From Ferrimonas balearica DSM 9799 (GTDB lineage Bacteria > Pseudomonadota > Gammaproteobacteria > Enterobacterales > Shewanellaceae), in assembly GCF_000148645.1 (NCBI RefSeq), contig NC_014541.1, positions 1 through 64,000 on the forward strand: DNA of 64,000 bases, in the 5' to 3' direction. Positions 18,717-27,941 of the stretch are shown here, piece by piece (the stretch's first letter is position 1; every line of letters starts with the position of its first letter). A model generated the notes under the pieces. That model was not told where the DNA came from. It did not search any database and saw nothing but the letters and a program-made list of their open reading frames with translations. A program made the translations under genes and the position numbers.

Positions 18717-20036
18717 ATGGAACGACTAGCCCACACCTATCCAGACCACATCCAGACCCTGCGCCAACGTGCCGATGCACTGCTCGCTGAGCATGAGCTG
18801 GAGGGGATGATCATCCACGCCGGTGAACCGCACCGAATCTTCCTGGATGATATGGACTACCCCTTCAAGGTTAACCCGCATTTCAAGCACTGGGTGCCGG
18901 TAGTAGACAATCCTCATTGTTACCTGGTGGTGAAGGCGGGCGAGAAACCCACTTTGCTGTTCTATCGTCCGGTGGATTTCTGGCACAAGGTGCCGCCGCT
19001 GCCGACCGAATACTGGGTTGAGCAGGTCAACCTGGTGGCCTTTGCCAAGTTGGATGAGGTGGCCGGCCTGCTGCCGGCAGAGCGCAGCCGGTTTGCTTAT
19101 ATTGGTGAGCATTCACAGCGTGCTGCCGAACTGGGGCTGAACCTGATCAATCCGCAGGCCCTGATGGACGCGCTGCACTTCCGTCGCAGCATTAAGACTG
19201 ACTACGAGATCGCCTGTATGGATGAGGCCAACCGCATTGCGGTACTGGGCCACATCGCGGCCCGCGATGCCTTTCTGGCTGGCGGTTCTGAGTTTGCCAT
19301 TCAACAGGCTTATCTGACGGCCACCGAACACGGTGAGAACGATGTGCCTTACGGCAATATCGTCGCCCTGAATGAGCACAGCGCCATCCTGCACTACACC
19401 AAGCTGGAGCGTCAGGCGCCCGAAGAAAGCCGCAGCTTCCTGATCGATGCTGGTGCGGCCGTTAACGGCTACGCCGCTGACATCACCCGAACCTACGCCA
19501 AAGACCCGGACAGCCGCTTTGGTCGCCTGGTGGCCGCCATGGATGAGGCTCAGCTTGAGATCATCGACGCCATCCGCCCGGGCCTGCGTTACACCGAGCT
19601 GCATGAGATGATGCACCGCAAGGTGGCGGAACTGATGGTGCGCTTTGAGCTGGCCAACGCCACTGCCGAGCAGGTGTTTGAATCCGGCCTGACCCGCGCC
19701 TTCTTCCCCCACGGTCTGGGCCACCCCATCGGCCTGCAGGTGCATGACGTTGCCGGCTTTATGCAGGACGAGCAGGGTACCCACCTGGCGGCACCGGAGG
19801 CATACCCGGCGCTGCGCTGCACCCGTGTGCTGGAGCCGGGCATGGTGGTCACCATCGAGCCGGGTCTGTACATCATCGACACCCTGATCGAGGCTCTGCC
19901 TGCCGAAGCCCGTGCGCTGCTCAATACCGCCGTGATCGACGAGTTGCGTCCCTTTGGTGGCATCCGCATCGAAGACGATGTGGTGGTGACCGAAAACGGC
20001 ATCCTCAACCTGACCCGGAAGCACGGCCTGGCCTGA
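18717..20036 (+). CDS. pepQ: Xaa-Pro dipeptidase
   Basis: Cytosolic dinuclear-metal peptidase of the M24 family that cleaves Xaa-Pro dipeptides. It has 439 residues (E. coli 443). Metal-ligand blocks are visible: DAGAAVNGYAADITRTY, HGLGHPIGLQVHDVAGF, TIEPGLYI and GIRIEDDVVVTENG. It is the first gene of pepQ-yigZ-trkH-hemG, divergent from fadBA as in E. coli. Its stop overlaps the yigZ start (TGATG). Confidence 0.96.
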   Translation: MERLAHTYPDHIQTLRQRADALLAEHELEGMIIHAGEPHRIFLDDMDYPFKVNPHFKHWVPVVDNPHCYLVVKAGEKPTLLFYRPVDFWHKVPPLPTEYWVEQVNLVAFAKLDEVAGLLPAERSRFAYIGEHSQRAAELGLNLINPQALMDALHFRRSIKTDYEIACMDEANRIAVLGHIAARDAFLAGGSEFAIQQAYLTATEHGENDVPYGNIVALNEHSAILHYTKLERQAPEESRSFLIDAGAAVNGYAADITRTYAKDPDSRFGRLVAAMDEAQLEIIDAIRPGLRYTELHEMMHRKVAELMVRFELANATAEQVFESGLTRAFFPHGLGHPIGLQVHDVAGFMQDEQGTHLAAPEAYPALRCTRVLEPGMVVTIEPGLYIIDTLIEALPAEARALLNTAVIDELRPFGGIRIEDDVVVTENGILNLTRKHGLA

Positions 20037-20656
20037 TGACCGAGGCGTTCGTGGTACCGGCCGCGCCGGTGCAGGTGGAGGAGATCATCAAACGCAGCCG
20101 TTTTCTGACGGTGATTGAGCGCATCCACAATGGCGCGGAAGCCCGCGCCCTGCAGGCGCGTCTGAAAGCGCAGCACCCGGAGGCCAGCCACCACTGCCTG
20201 GCCTTTGTGGCGGGCCCGCCCGGTTGCACCCGGGATATTGGTGCCTCGGACGATGGTGAGCCGGCCGGTTCTGCCGGTCGGCCAATGCTGAATGTGTTGC
20301 TGGGGGCCGAGGTGGGTCAGCTGGCGGCGGTGTCCGTGCGCTACTACGGCGGCACCAAGTTGGGGGTGGGGGGCTTGGTCCGGGCTTACGCCGGTGGCGT
20401 TAAGCTGGCGCTGGAATCCCTCACCACCATCCCCTTTGTGCCTATGGCGACCGCCAGGGTGCGGGGTGGCTACGGGGACGTTACCCTGTTGGAATATCTG
20501 GTGGCCCAGCATCAGGGCGAGGTGGTTGAGCAGCAGTTCAGCACCGAAGTGTGCCTGACCCTGTCACTGCCTCAGGCGGCGCTGTCAGCGTTCGAGGCGG
20601 ATCTACGCCAACGCAGTGGCGGAAGACTATCGCTGGATAAACCGTCTCAGGGGTGA
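20036..20656 (+). CDS. yigZ: IMPACT family protein YigZ
   Basis: Conserved protein of the IMPACT/YigZ family, 206 residues. Family blocks seen are KRSRFLTVIERI, SHHCLAFVAG, DDGEPAGSAGRPML and VRYYGGTKLGVGGLVRAYAGG. The eukaryotic relative IMPACT affects Gcn2 signalling; the bacterial role is not settled, though ribosome- or elongation-factor-related binding has been suggested from structure. It overlaps pepQ by one base and is followed after 53 bp by trkH. Confidence 0.92.
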   Translation: MTEAFVVPAAPVQVEEIIKRSRFLTVIERIHNGAEARALQARLKAQHPEASHHCLAFVAGPPGCTRDIGASDDGEPAGSAGRPMLNVLLGAEVGQLAAVSVRYYGGTKLGVGGLVRAYAGGVKLALESLTTIPFVPMATARVRGGYGDVTLLEYLVAQHQGEVVEQQFSTEVCLTLSLPQAALSAFEADLRQRSGGRLSLDKPSQG

Positions 20657-20709
20657 ATACGGTGCCGCTCTCAAGTATCCTAGCGGCAAAGTAATTCATC
20701 AAACTGTCA

Positions 20710-22167
20710 ATGGAATACCGGACCATAACCCGGATCATCGGCCTGTTGGTGGCGCTGTTCAGTACCACCATGCTGCCTCCGGCCCTGATTGCCGTGATCT
20801 ATAAAGACGGAGGCGGTACCACCTTCGTTCAGGCCTTTGTGCTCTCCTTAGTATTGGGGCTGCTGCTCTGGTACCCCAATCGTGATGCCAAACAGGAGCT
20901 TCGCTCACGCGAAGGCTTCCTTATTGTGGTGCTGTTCTGGACGGTACTGGGCTCCATCGGTGCAATCCCGCTGGTGCTGGCGGACTCTCCTAACCTCAGC
21001 TTTACCGACGCCATGTTTGAGGCCTTCTCGGCCCTGACCACAACCGGCGCCACGGTGATCACCGGACTGGATAACCTGCCCAAAGCGATCCTGTTCTACC
21101 GCCACCTGCTGCAATGGCTCGGCGGCATGGGGATCATTGTATTGGCGGTCGCGGTACTGCCGATGCTGGGCGTTGGTGGCATGCAGCTGTATCGCTGTGA
21201 GACGCCGGGGCCGGTCAAAGACAACAAGATGACGCCGCGCATCGCTGAGACCGCCAAGGCGCTGTGGTACATCTACCTGACGCTGACTATCGCCTGTGCA
21301 CTGGCGTACTGGCTGGCGGGAATGAACCTGTTTGATGCGGTAGGCCACGCCTTTTCCACCGTATCCATCGGTGGCTTCTCCAGTTACGATGCCAGTATGG
21401 GCCACTTTGACAGTCGGCTGATCAACGCCATCTGTGTGGTGTTCCTGCTGATTGCGGGGGTGAATTTCAGCCTCCACTTTACCGCCTTCGGTCGTCGTGG
21501 CGTCAACCTGAAGACCTACTTCCGCGACACCGAAGTGAAGGTGTTCCTCGGCTTCCAGCTGGGGGTTACTGCGATCTGCTTCCTGGTACTGCTGAACAGC
21601 GGCATCTACGATTCTCCGGAATCCACCCTGGACCACGCCATGTTCCAGGCGGTATCGATCTCCACCACCGCCGGCTTCGCCACCCAGAGCTTCTCCGAGT
21701 GGCCGCTGTTCCTGCCCATTCTGCTGATCCTGGCCAGTTTTATTGGTGGCTGTGCCGGCTCGACCGGTGGCGGCATGAAGGTGGTGCGCATTGTGTTGCT
21801 GCTGAAGCAGGGCGGACGTGAGGTGAAGCGCCTGATCCACCCCCGGGCGATGTACGCCATCCGCCTGAACAACAAGGCGGTGGGCGACCGGGTGATTGAT
21901 GCGGTGTGGGGCTTCTTTGCCGCTTACGCTGGCCTGTTTGCCCTCTTTATGGTGGCGCTGATCGCCACCGGCATGGATGACATCACCGCGTTCAGTGCCA
22001 CCGTGGCCTGTCTGAATAACCTGGGCCCGGGTCTGGGGGCGGTGGCCAGTCACTTTGGTGACATTACCGATACGGCAAAATGGTTGCTGGTATTGGCCAT
22101 GCTGTTTGGCCGACTGGAGATTTTCACGCTGCTGGTGCTGTTCTCACCGGCGTTCTGGAAGAGCTGA
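20710..22167 (+). CDS. trkH: Trk potassium uptake channel TrkH
   Basis: Membrane subunit of the Trk K+ uptake system, gated by the cytosolic NAD/ATP-binding TrkA. It has 485 residues (E. coli 483). The fourfold pore motif is visible, with selectivity-filter glycines in LTTTGATVI, VSIGGFSSY, STTAGFATQ and NLGPGLGAV, each followed by a hydrophobic helix. The trkA gene itself is 3 kb away next to a second trkH. It is followed by hemG 13 bp after the stop. Confidence 0.95.
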   Translation: MEYRTITRIIGLLVALFSTTMLPPALIAVIYKDGGGTTFVQAFVLSLVLGLLLWYPNRDAKQELRSREGFLIVVLFWTVLGSIGAIPLVLADSPNLSFTDAMFEAFSALTTTGATVITGLDNLPKAILFYRHLLQWLGGMGIIVLAVAVLPMLGVGGMQLYRCETPGPVKDNKMTPRIAETAKALWYIYLTLTIACALAYWLAGMNLFDAVGHAFSTVSIGGFSSYDASMGHFDSRLINAICVVFLLIAGVNFSLHFTAFGRRGVNLKTYFRDTEVKVFLGFQLGVTAICFLVLLNSGIYDSPESTLDHAMFQAVSISTTAGFATQSFSEWPLFLPILLILASFIGGCAGSTGGGMKVVRIVLLLKQGGREVKRLIHPRAMYAIRLNNKAVGDRVIDAVWGFFAAYAGLFALFMVALIATGMDDITAFSATVACLNNLGPGLGAVASHFGDITDTAKWLLVLAMLFGRLEIFTLLVLFSPAFWKS

Positions 22168-22180
22168 TAAGGAGCGGGTA

Positions 22181-22705
22181 ATGACGCGGGTATTGATTCT
22201 CTATTCCACGGTAGATGGCCAGACCCGGCGCATTGCTCAGCGTATCGAAGCGCAGCTCCAGGCTCAGGGCCAACAGGTGACGCTGGCGGATCTGAGTGAG
22301 GGGGCGGCGCTGTTGCCTCAGGCCGATAAAGTGGTGCTGGGGGCGTCGATTCGCTACGGCAAATTCCGGCCTGAGCTGATGGCGTTTATTGAGGCCAATC
22401 TGGCGGCGTTGTCAGAGCGGCCCAGCGCGTTTTACAGCGTCAATCTGGTGGCCCGAAAAGCCAACAAGAATACGCCACAGACTAACCCCTACATGCTCAA
22501 GTTCGTGGCCCGGAGCCCGTGGCAACCGACGTTGTTGGGGGTGTTTGCCGGTAAGCTGAATTACCCCATCTACGCCTTCTGGGACCGCCAGGTCATCCGC
22601 TTTATCATGTGGATGACCAAGGGGCCCACCGCCGCAGATGCGGTGGTGGAGTACACCGATTGGGAAGAGGTCGAGCGCTTTGCCGGGCGGGTTGCCGCGT
22701 TATAA
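22181..22705 (+). CDS. hemG: flavodoxin-type protoporphyrinogen IX oxidase HemG
   Basis: FMN protein that oxidises protoporphyrinogen IX to protoporphyrin IX, passing electrons to the quinone pool. In E. coli this lets heme synthesis run on menaquinone without oxygen. The frame opens at 22055, but the ATG at 22181, preceded by TAAGGAGCGGG, gives MTRVLILYSTVDGQT, the flavodoxin FMN loop, and 174 residues (E. coli 181). The long insertion typical of HemG (KNTPQTNPYMLKFVARSPW) is present. It lies in the trkH-hemG order of E. coli. Its end overlaps the convergent ArsR-type gene by 6 bases. Confidence 0.93.
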   Translation: MTRVLILYSTVDGQTRRIAQRIEAQLQAQGQQVTLADLSEGAALLPQADKVVLGASIRYGKFRPELMAFIEANLAALSERPSAFYSVNLVARKANKNTPQTNPYMLKFVARSPWQPTLLGVFAGKLNYPIYAFWDRQVIRFIMWMTKGPTAADAVVEYTDWEEVERFAGRVAAL

Positions 22706-23017
22706 GGCTTCCGGCGCGCAGTAGATGCTGTGCAGGGTGGAGAGGATGGCTTCCACTTCGCGGCTGGCCAGGCGATACCACACCATCTGTGCCTCTTTGC
22801 GGGTGCTGACCAACCCCTCTTTGCGCAGCACCGCCAGATGCTGAGACAGGGCTGATTGGCTCAGCGGCACCTTATCGTTCAACTCCCCTACCGTGAGCTC
22901 TTTCTCAAGCAGCAGGCAGAGGATCATCAGGCGATGACCATTGGCGATCGATTTAAGCAGACGTGAGGCCGCTTCGGCGTTTTCCGCCATGTCGGAAATA
23001 TCGATGTTCAGCGCCAT
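22700..23017 (-). CDS. ArsR-family repressor, BigR/SqrR-like two-cysteine type
   Basis: Winged-helix repressor of 105 residues from the ATG at 23017, chosen over an upstream GTG at 23023 because GAGGTGG sits at good spacing. The HTH is TVGELNDKVPLSQSALSQHLAVLRKEGLV. It lacks the ELCVCDLC metal motif of ArsR/SmtB. Instead it has one cysteine in helix alpha-2 (Cys34, LMILCLLL) and one in the last helix (Cys100, HSIYCAPEAL). That spacing matches BigR and SqrR, whose cysteine pair senses persulfides. It is divergent from a hemG paralog with 194 bp between, suggesting it regulates itself and that gene. Confidence 0.8.
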   Translation of the reverse strand: MALNIDISDMAENAEAASRLLKSIANGHRLMILCLLLEKELTVGELNDKVPLSQSALSQHLAVLRKEGLVSTRKEAQMVWYRLASREVEAILSTLHSIYCAPEAL

Positions 23018-23211
23018 AACCACCTCGTAGAAAAATTAGACAGGACTAATATTAATTCTATCCGCCAGGTTTGTTAATACTTAGAGCCAGATCCCGTTTT
23101 TTCGTTAACCCTTGTCCTAGGTCCGGGGCTTTGTGATCCCCGGCTCTGCAAAGGGCGAGGGCTGGGGTCACACTGAAAGACCCAATCCCGTTTCACCAAC
23201 CAGGAGAGCAC
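23018..23211. promoter_or_regulatory. divergent control region between ArsR-type gene and hemG paralog
   Basis: It holds two dyads: ATTAG-N6-CTAAT at 23035-23050, close to the repressor start, and CCGGGG-N9-CCCCGG at 23123-23143. The AT-rich first dyad is a plausible operator. AGGAGAG precedes the hemG paralog ATG. No promoter hexamers are certain. Confidence 0.4.
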
Positions 23212-23748
23212 ATGTCACGGACATTGGTGTTGTATATGAGCCGCGGAGGCCACACCGCCCGGGTGGCTCGCACCATTATGGAAACCCTGCAGGAAGCCGG
23301 TGAGCCCTGCGATATGATGGACCTGATGGAAGCGGAACGGGAAGGCATTGAGTGGGCCCGCTACCAGCGTGTGGTGCTGGGCGCTCCGGTGCTGTACGGG
23401 ACTTACGACAAAACCGTGTTTGCCTTTATTGAGGCCAACCGGGCGGAGCTGGAAGCCCGTCCCAGCAGCTTCTTCAACGTTTCCGTGGTGGCCCGGACCC
23501 CGGAAAAAGCCACGGTTGAGGGCAACCGCTACATGCAGAAGTTCCTCGAGCTGTCGCCCTGGCGTCCCACTGACCTTAAGGTGATTGCCGGTAAAGTGGA
23601 TTACCCCAACTGGGGGTTCTGGGACAGCCTGGCCATTCGCCTGATCATGAAGATGACCAATGGCCCGACCGATCCCAAAACCGTGCTGGATTACACCGAT
23701 TGGGATGACGTGCGCGACTACGCCCGCCATCTCGCGACCCTGTCCTGA
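23212..23748 (+). CDS. second HemG-like flavodoxin protein
   Basis: Paralog of the HemG at 22181; 178 residues, colinear along the whole length. FMN loop YMSRGGHTARVA; shared blocks AFIEANRAELEARPS, VVARTPEKATVEGNRYMQKFLELSPWRPT, AGKVDYPNWGFWD and TNGPTDPKTVLDYTDWDDV. It keeps the HemG-specific insertion, so it may be a true protoporphyrinogen oxidase or a quinone-linked flavodoxin with another substrate. It is divergent from the BigR/SqrR-like gene and has a good ribosome site (CAGGAGAGC). Its stop faces trkH2 with 1 bp between. Confidence 0.8.
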   Translation: MSRTLVLYMSRGGHTARVARTIMETLQEAGEPCDMMDLMEAEREGIEWARYQRVVLGAPVLYGTYDKTVFAFIEANRAELEARPSSFFNVSVVARTPEKATVEGNRYMQKFLELSPWRPTDLKVIAGKVDYPNWGFWDSLAIRLIMKMTNGPTDPKTVLDYTDWDDVRDYARHLATLS

Positions 23749-23749
23749 T

Positions 23750-25192
23750 TCAGTAACCCCAGAAGGTACGCAGGAACAGCACGGCGACGGTCACGATCTC
23801 GAGCCGTCCCAGCAGCATGCCCACACTCAGGGCCCATTTGGCCGCGTCCGGCAGTGACGCGAAATTGCCAGCGGGCCCTATCACCTCTCCCAGCCCCGGC
23901 CCCACATTCGTTACCGCGGTGACCGCGCCAGTCAGGCTCGATACCGGGTCCACTCCCACCAGCACCAGAAACAGCGCCAGTACGGCGATGGTGGCCATAA
24001 ACAGCATGGTAAAGGCGACCAGAGAGCGCAGAATGTCTTCGTTGATGGGGCGTCGGTTATAGCGCTGCGGCACCACCGCATGGGGATGGATGTGCTGGCG
24101 CAGGGCTTTGAATACCACGGCTCCGGCAATCTGGAAGCGGAAGATCTTGATCGCCCCGGAGGTGGAGCCGGAACAGGCGCCGACAAACATCAGCAGGAAG
24201 AAGATGATGTTGGCCGCCGGGCCCCACTGGCTGTAGTCGGTGGAGGCAAACCCGGTGGTGGTCACTACCGACACCAGGTTAAAGGCGGCCAGGGTCAGGG
24301 CAGGGAAGAAGGCCATGTCCTGCTCCCGCGCCAGCCAGATACCCAGCACCACGGACGCGACGATGACAAAGCGGGTAAAGCCGATCACCTGTTGGTCACG
24401 CCAGGGCGCCCAGGAGCGTCGGTAGAGGCTCTGTACGTAGAGCAGCATTGGCAACCCACTGAGGAACATAAACAGGGTGCCGTTCCAGTGGGCGGCCACG
24501 CTGAAGTGGGTCATGGAGCTGTCGGAGGTGGAGTAGCCGCCGGTGGAGACTGTGGTCATGGCGTGGTTGATCGCCTCGAACACTGTCATCCCCGACAGGT
24601 AGTAACCGACGCCACACAGCAGGGTAAGCAGCAGGTACACTTTCACCAATGCGCGGCCAATCTCTTTGGTGCGCGGCATCGATTTGTCCGACCAATCGGA
24701 AGATTCGGTGCGGAATAAGCGCATCCCGCCCACGTTAAGCAGGGGCAGAATCGCCACGCCCACCGCAATGAAGCCAATGCCTCCCATCCACTGCAACAGC
24801 GAACGCCAGATCAGTATCGACCAGGGGGCCGAGTCCAGGCCGGTCAGCACCGTGGAGCCGGTGGTGGTGATGCCGGACATGGTTTCAAAAAAGGCGTCGG
24901 TGTAGCTGATGGCGTGGAAGAAGGTGAAGGGCAGGGCGGCGAACATGGCCACCACAAACCAGGTCAGGGTGGTGAACAGGTAAAAATCGCGGGTGTGCAG
25001 GGTGACTTTGCAGCCCCAGCTGCTGCCGAGGGCGACAAACGCCACGCCGCCGGTGAGGGCGGCGGACAGCATGAAGTCCTGAACCAGGCCTTCATTGTGA
25101 TAGAGGGAAAACCCCACTGGCACCAGCATCAGGCCTGCCAATACTGCCAGGAACAAACCGAGCAGCAGCAGCAGGGGTCTGACATTGATCAT
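23750..25192 (-). CDS. second Trk-type potassium channel subunit (TrkH/TrkG family)
   Basis: 480-residue membrane protein of the TrkH/KtrB family. Pore motifs are GITTTGSTVL, TTVSTGGYSTSD, VVTTTGFASTDY and NVGPGLGEV. It differs clearly from the trkH at 20710 (for example CSGSTSGAIKIFRFQIAG against CAGSTGGGMKVVRI), so it is an old paralog rather than a recent duplicate. It lies 26 bp downstream of trkA on the same strand and is probably cotranscribed with it. Confidence 0.92.
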   Translation of the reverse strand: MINVRPLLLLLGLFLAVLAGLMLVPVGFSLYHNEGLVQDFMLSAALTGGVAFVALGSSWGCKVTLHTRDFYLFTTLTWFVVAMFAALPFTFFHAISYTDAFFETMSGITTTGSTVLTGLDSAPWSILIWRSLLQWMGGIGFIAVGVAILPLLNVGGMRLFRTESSDWSDKSMPRTKEIGRALVKVYLLLTLLCGVGYYLSGMTVFEAINHAMTTVSTGGYSTSDSSMTHFSVAAHWNGTLFMFLSGLPMLLYVQSLYRRSWAPWRDQQVIGFTRFVIVASVVLGIWLAREQDMAFFPALTLAAFNLVSVVTTTGFASTDYSQWGPAANIIFFLLMFVGACSGSTSGAIKIFRFQIAGAVVFKALRQHIHPHAVVPQRYNRRPINEDILRSLVAFTMLFMATIAVLALFLVLVGVDPVSSLTGAVTAVTNVGPGLGEVIGPAGNFASLPDAAKWALSVGMLLGRLEIVTVAVLFLRTFWGY

Positions 25193-25218
25193 CCCGGTCT
25201 CCTTATGAGCCTCGAAGA

Positions 25219-26619
25219 TCAGATAAACAGCGCGCTTGGCTGGAACAGTTTTTCCACTTCCCGAATGTGTTTCTTATCCACCAGGAACAGGATGACGTGG
25301 TCGTCCTGCTCGATGACCGTGCGGTCGTGGGCCATCATCACTTCGTCCCGACGAACGATGGCGCCGATGGTGGTGCCCGGCGGCAACTTGATCTCCTGCA
25401 CCTGGCGGCCCACCACCTTGGAGGTGCTGGGATCGCCGTGGGCCACCGCTTCGATGGCCTCGGCTGCGCCCCGGCGCAGGGAGTAAACGTTATTGATGTC
25501 ACCCTGGCGGACGTGGGTCAGCAGGGCGGAGATGGTGGCTTGTTGCGGCGAGATGGCGATGTCGATGTTGGCGTCCTGCACCAGATCGACATAGGCTTCG
25601 CGCTGGATCAGCACCATCACCTTTTTCGCCCCCATGCGCTTGGCCAGCAGTGCCGACATGATGTTGGCCTCATCGTCGTTGGTGACGGCGATAAAGACAT
25701 CCACCTGGCTGATCTGCTCATCGCTGAGCAGCTCCTGATCGGAGGCGTCACCGTGGAACACCGTGGTGTCTTCCAGGTACTCCGACAGCTGGCTGGCGCG
25801 CTCGGCATTGCGCTCAATCAGCTTAACCTCGTGGAACGGCTCTAGCGCTTTGGCCAGGCCAAAACCGATGTTGCCGCCCCCGGCGATCATGATGTTGCGG
25901 TAGCTGGACTCCAGCTTCTGCATCTCACTCATCACCGCTCGAATGTGCTTGGAATCGGCCACGAAAAACACTTCGTCGTCCGCTTCAATCACCGTGGTGC
26001 CCCGGGGCATGATCGGCCGGCCCTGGCGGAAAATCGCCGCCACCCGGGTATCAATATTGGGCATGTGCTCTTTCAGTGCAGAGAGCGCACTGCCCACCAG
26101 GGAACCCCCGTAGTAGGCCTTAACCGCGACCAGGCTGGCCTTGCCATCAGCAAACTCCAGAACCTGCAAAGCGCCCGGATATTCTACTAACCGGCGTATG
26201 TAATTGGTCACTAACTGTTCGGGGGCGATCAGTTCGTCGATAAAGAACCGACCCCGGCTGTCCGGGTCGGCACCGCCACTCTGGAACAGCTCGGCCCGCT
26301 TGGACAGGTAAGCCGGACTGCGGATACGGGCGATCTTGGTGGGGGTGCCGTAGAGGGTGTACGCCAGGTGGCACGCCACCATATTGGTGTCGTCCGAATT
26401 GGTCACCGCAATCAGCATGTCGGCATCCTCGGCACCCGCGTCACGCAGCACATGGGGGAACCCGGCGTGGCCATGCACCACCCGCAGGTCCAGTTTGTCC
26501 TGCAGGGCCCGCAAGGCCGCGATGTCGTTGTCGACGATGGTGATGTCGTTGTTTTCCCCGACCAGGTTTTCCGCCAGGGTGCCGCCGACCTGGCCGGCGC
26601 CGAGAATGATGATCTTCAT
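25219..26619 (-). CDS. trkA: Trk potassium uptake regulatory subunit TrkA
   Basis: Cytosolic gating ring protein of Trk K+ channels. It has 466 residues (E. coli 458) with two RCK units: Rossmann loop [15 protein letters not shown] at the N-terminus and [14 protein letters not shown] near residue 240, each followed by a TrkA-C region. The start overlaps the rsmB stop (ATGA), as in the E. coli rsmB-trkA arrangement. The second trkH follows 26 bp downstream. Confidence 0.96.
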   Translation of the reverse strand: MKIIILGAGQVGGTLAENLVGENNDITIVDNDIAALRALQDKLDLRVVHGHAGFPHVLRDAGAEDADMLIAVTNSDDTNMVACHLAYTLYGTPTKIARIRSPAYLSKRAELFQSGGADPDSRGRFFIDELIAPEQLVTNYIRRLVEYPGALQVLEFADGKASLVAVKAYYGGSLVGSALSALKEHMPNIDTRVAAIFRQGRPIMPRGTTVIEADDEVFFVADSKHIRAVMSEMQKLESSYRNIMIAGGGNIGFGLAKALEPFHEVKLIERNAERASQLSEYLEDTTVFHGDASDQELLSDEQISQVDVFIAVTNDDEANIMSALLAKRMGAKKVMVLIQREAYVDLVQDANIDIAISPQQATISALLTHVRQGDINNVYSLRRGAAEAIEAVAHGDPSTSKVVGRQVQEIKLPPGTTIGAIVRRDEVMMAHDRTVIEQDDHVILFLVDKKHIREVEKLFQPSALFI

Positions 26620-27941
26620 GCTGTCTGGGTGGCCCCGTCCTGCCGTTTAATCAAGCGCGCGTAATAGAAGCCATCACCCCCCTCAACGGTTGGCAGCAGC
26701 TGCCAGCCGGGAGTGGTGTCGTCTTCGCCCGCGACGATGGGATCGAGCATAGCATCGGGGGTATTTTGAAGAAACGCTTGGATCTGCTGCACATTTTCGT
26801 CCGGCAGTACTGAACAGGTGGCGTAAACCAGAGTGCCGCCGGGCTTCAGCATCTGCCAGCAGGCACGCAGGATTTTGCCCTGCAGTTCGGCCAGTTGGGC
26901 GATGTCTTCGTCGCGACGCAGCCACTTGCTGTCCGGGTTACGACGAATAACGCCGGTGGCGGAACAGGGAGCGTCCAGCAGGATGCGGTCAAACGCCTGG
27001 CCGTCCCACCAGCTTTGTGGGTCGGTACCGTCACCGCACTTGAGGGTGGCGGTCAGGCCGAGACGGTCCAGGTTCTGTTGCACCCGGGTCAGGCGCCACG
27101 GGTCCACATCCAGGGCCACCAGCTCAGCCAGTTGCGGCTGCTGCTCCAGGATATGGCAGCTCTTGCCGCCGGGGGCGGCACAGGCGTCCAGCACCCGCTC
27201 GCCCGGTTGGGCATTGAGCAGGCGGCCGCTGATCTGGGCGGAGTGGTCCTGCACGGACACCGCGCCTTTGGGGAAACCGGGCAGGCCAGTCACATCCCGC
27301 GGCTTGGGCAGGCGGATCGCTTCCTGCTCCTCACCGGCGACGGCTTCCACCCCGGCATCGGCCAGTTGCTGCAGGTAGGCGTCGCGACTCTGCTGCAGAG
27401 CGTTGTTGCGCAGCCACAGCGGCGGAGCCTCGTTATTGGCATCGAGAATGGCGGCCCACTGGTCCGGATAGGCCTGTTGCAGACGCTTGATAAACCAACC
27501 GGGATGACGATAGTGCACGCTCGGGGCATCGAACTGCTCCGCCTGCAGGGCGTCCATATCCCGGTCCAGCGCGCGCAATACGCCATTGACCAGTCCGGTC
27601 ATGCCCGGTGCACCGATTTCGCGGCAGGCATTCACCGATTCGGCCACCACCGCGTGAGAGCCCACCCGGGTGTGCTTAAGCTGGTACAAACCGGCCAGCA
27701 GCAGGCCATGGATGATGCGTTTCTTACCGCTGAGCGGCTTCTGCAGGCAGCGGCGCAGCTGAGTGTCCAGCTGGGGCAGCTGACGCATTACGCCGTAGGC
27801 GATCTCGGCCAGCAGGGCTTTATCGCGGGCGTCGCGCAGTTTGCTTTGGGCTTTGGGCAGAGCCTGGGACAGCGAGTGCCCCTGGTCAATCACCTGGATC
27901 ACCACGGAGGCGGCCAGGGCGCGCAGGTTGGGTTGGCTCAT
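26616..27941 (-). CDS. rsmB: 16S rRNA m5C967 methyltransferase RsmB
   Basis: SAM-dependent RNA cytosine-5 methyltransferase of the Sun/NOP2 family. It has 441 residues. An N-terminal NusB-like RNA-binding domain is followed by the catalytic domain: [17 protein letters not shown] (SAM binding), [16 protein letters not shown], and the catalytic-cysteine block [16 protein letters not shown]. It overlaps fmt upstream and trkA downstream by 4 bases each, in a def-fmt-rsmB-trkA operon. Confidence 0.96.
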   Translation of the reverse strand: MSQPNLRALAASVVIQVIDQGHSLSQALPKAQSKLRDARDKALLAEIAYGVMRQLPQLDTQLRRCLQKPLSGKKRIIHGLLLAGLYQLKHTRVGSHAVVAESVNACREIGAPGMTGLVNGVLRALDRDMDALQAEQFDAPSVHYRHPGWFIKRLQQAYPDQWAAILDANNEAPPLWLRNNALQQSRDAYLQQLADAGVEAVAGEEQEAIRLPKPRDVTGLPGFPKGAVSVQDHSAQISGRLLNAQPGERVLDACAAPGGKSCHILEQQPQLAELVALDVDPWRLTRVQQNLDRLGLTATLKCGDGTDPQSWWDGQAFDRILLDAPCSATGVIRRNPDSKWLRRDEDIAQLAELQGKILRACWQMLKPGGTLVYATCSVLPDENVQQIQAFLQNTPDAMLDPIVAGEDDTTPGWQLLPTVEGGDGFYYARLIKRQDGATQTA

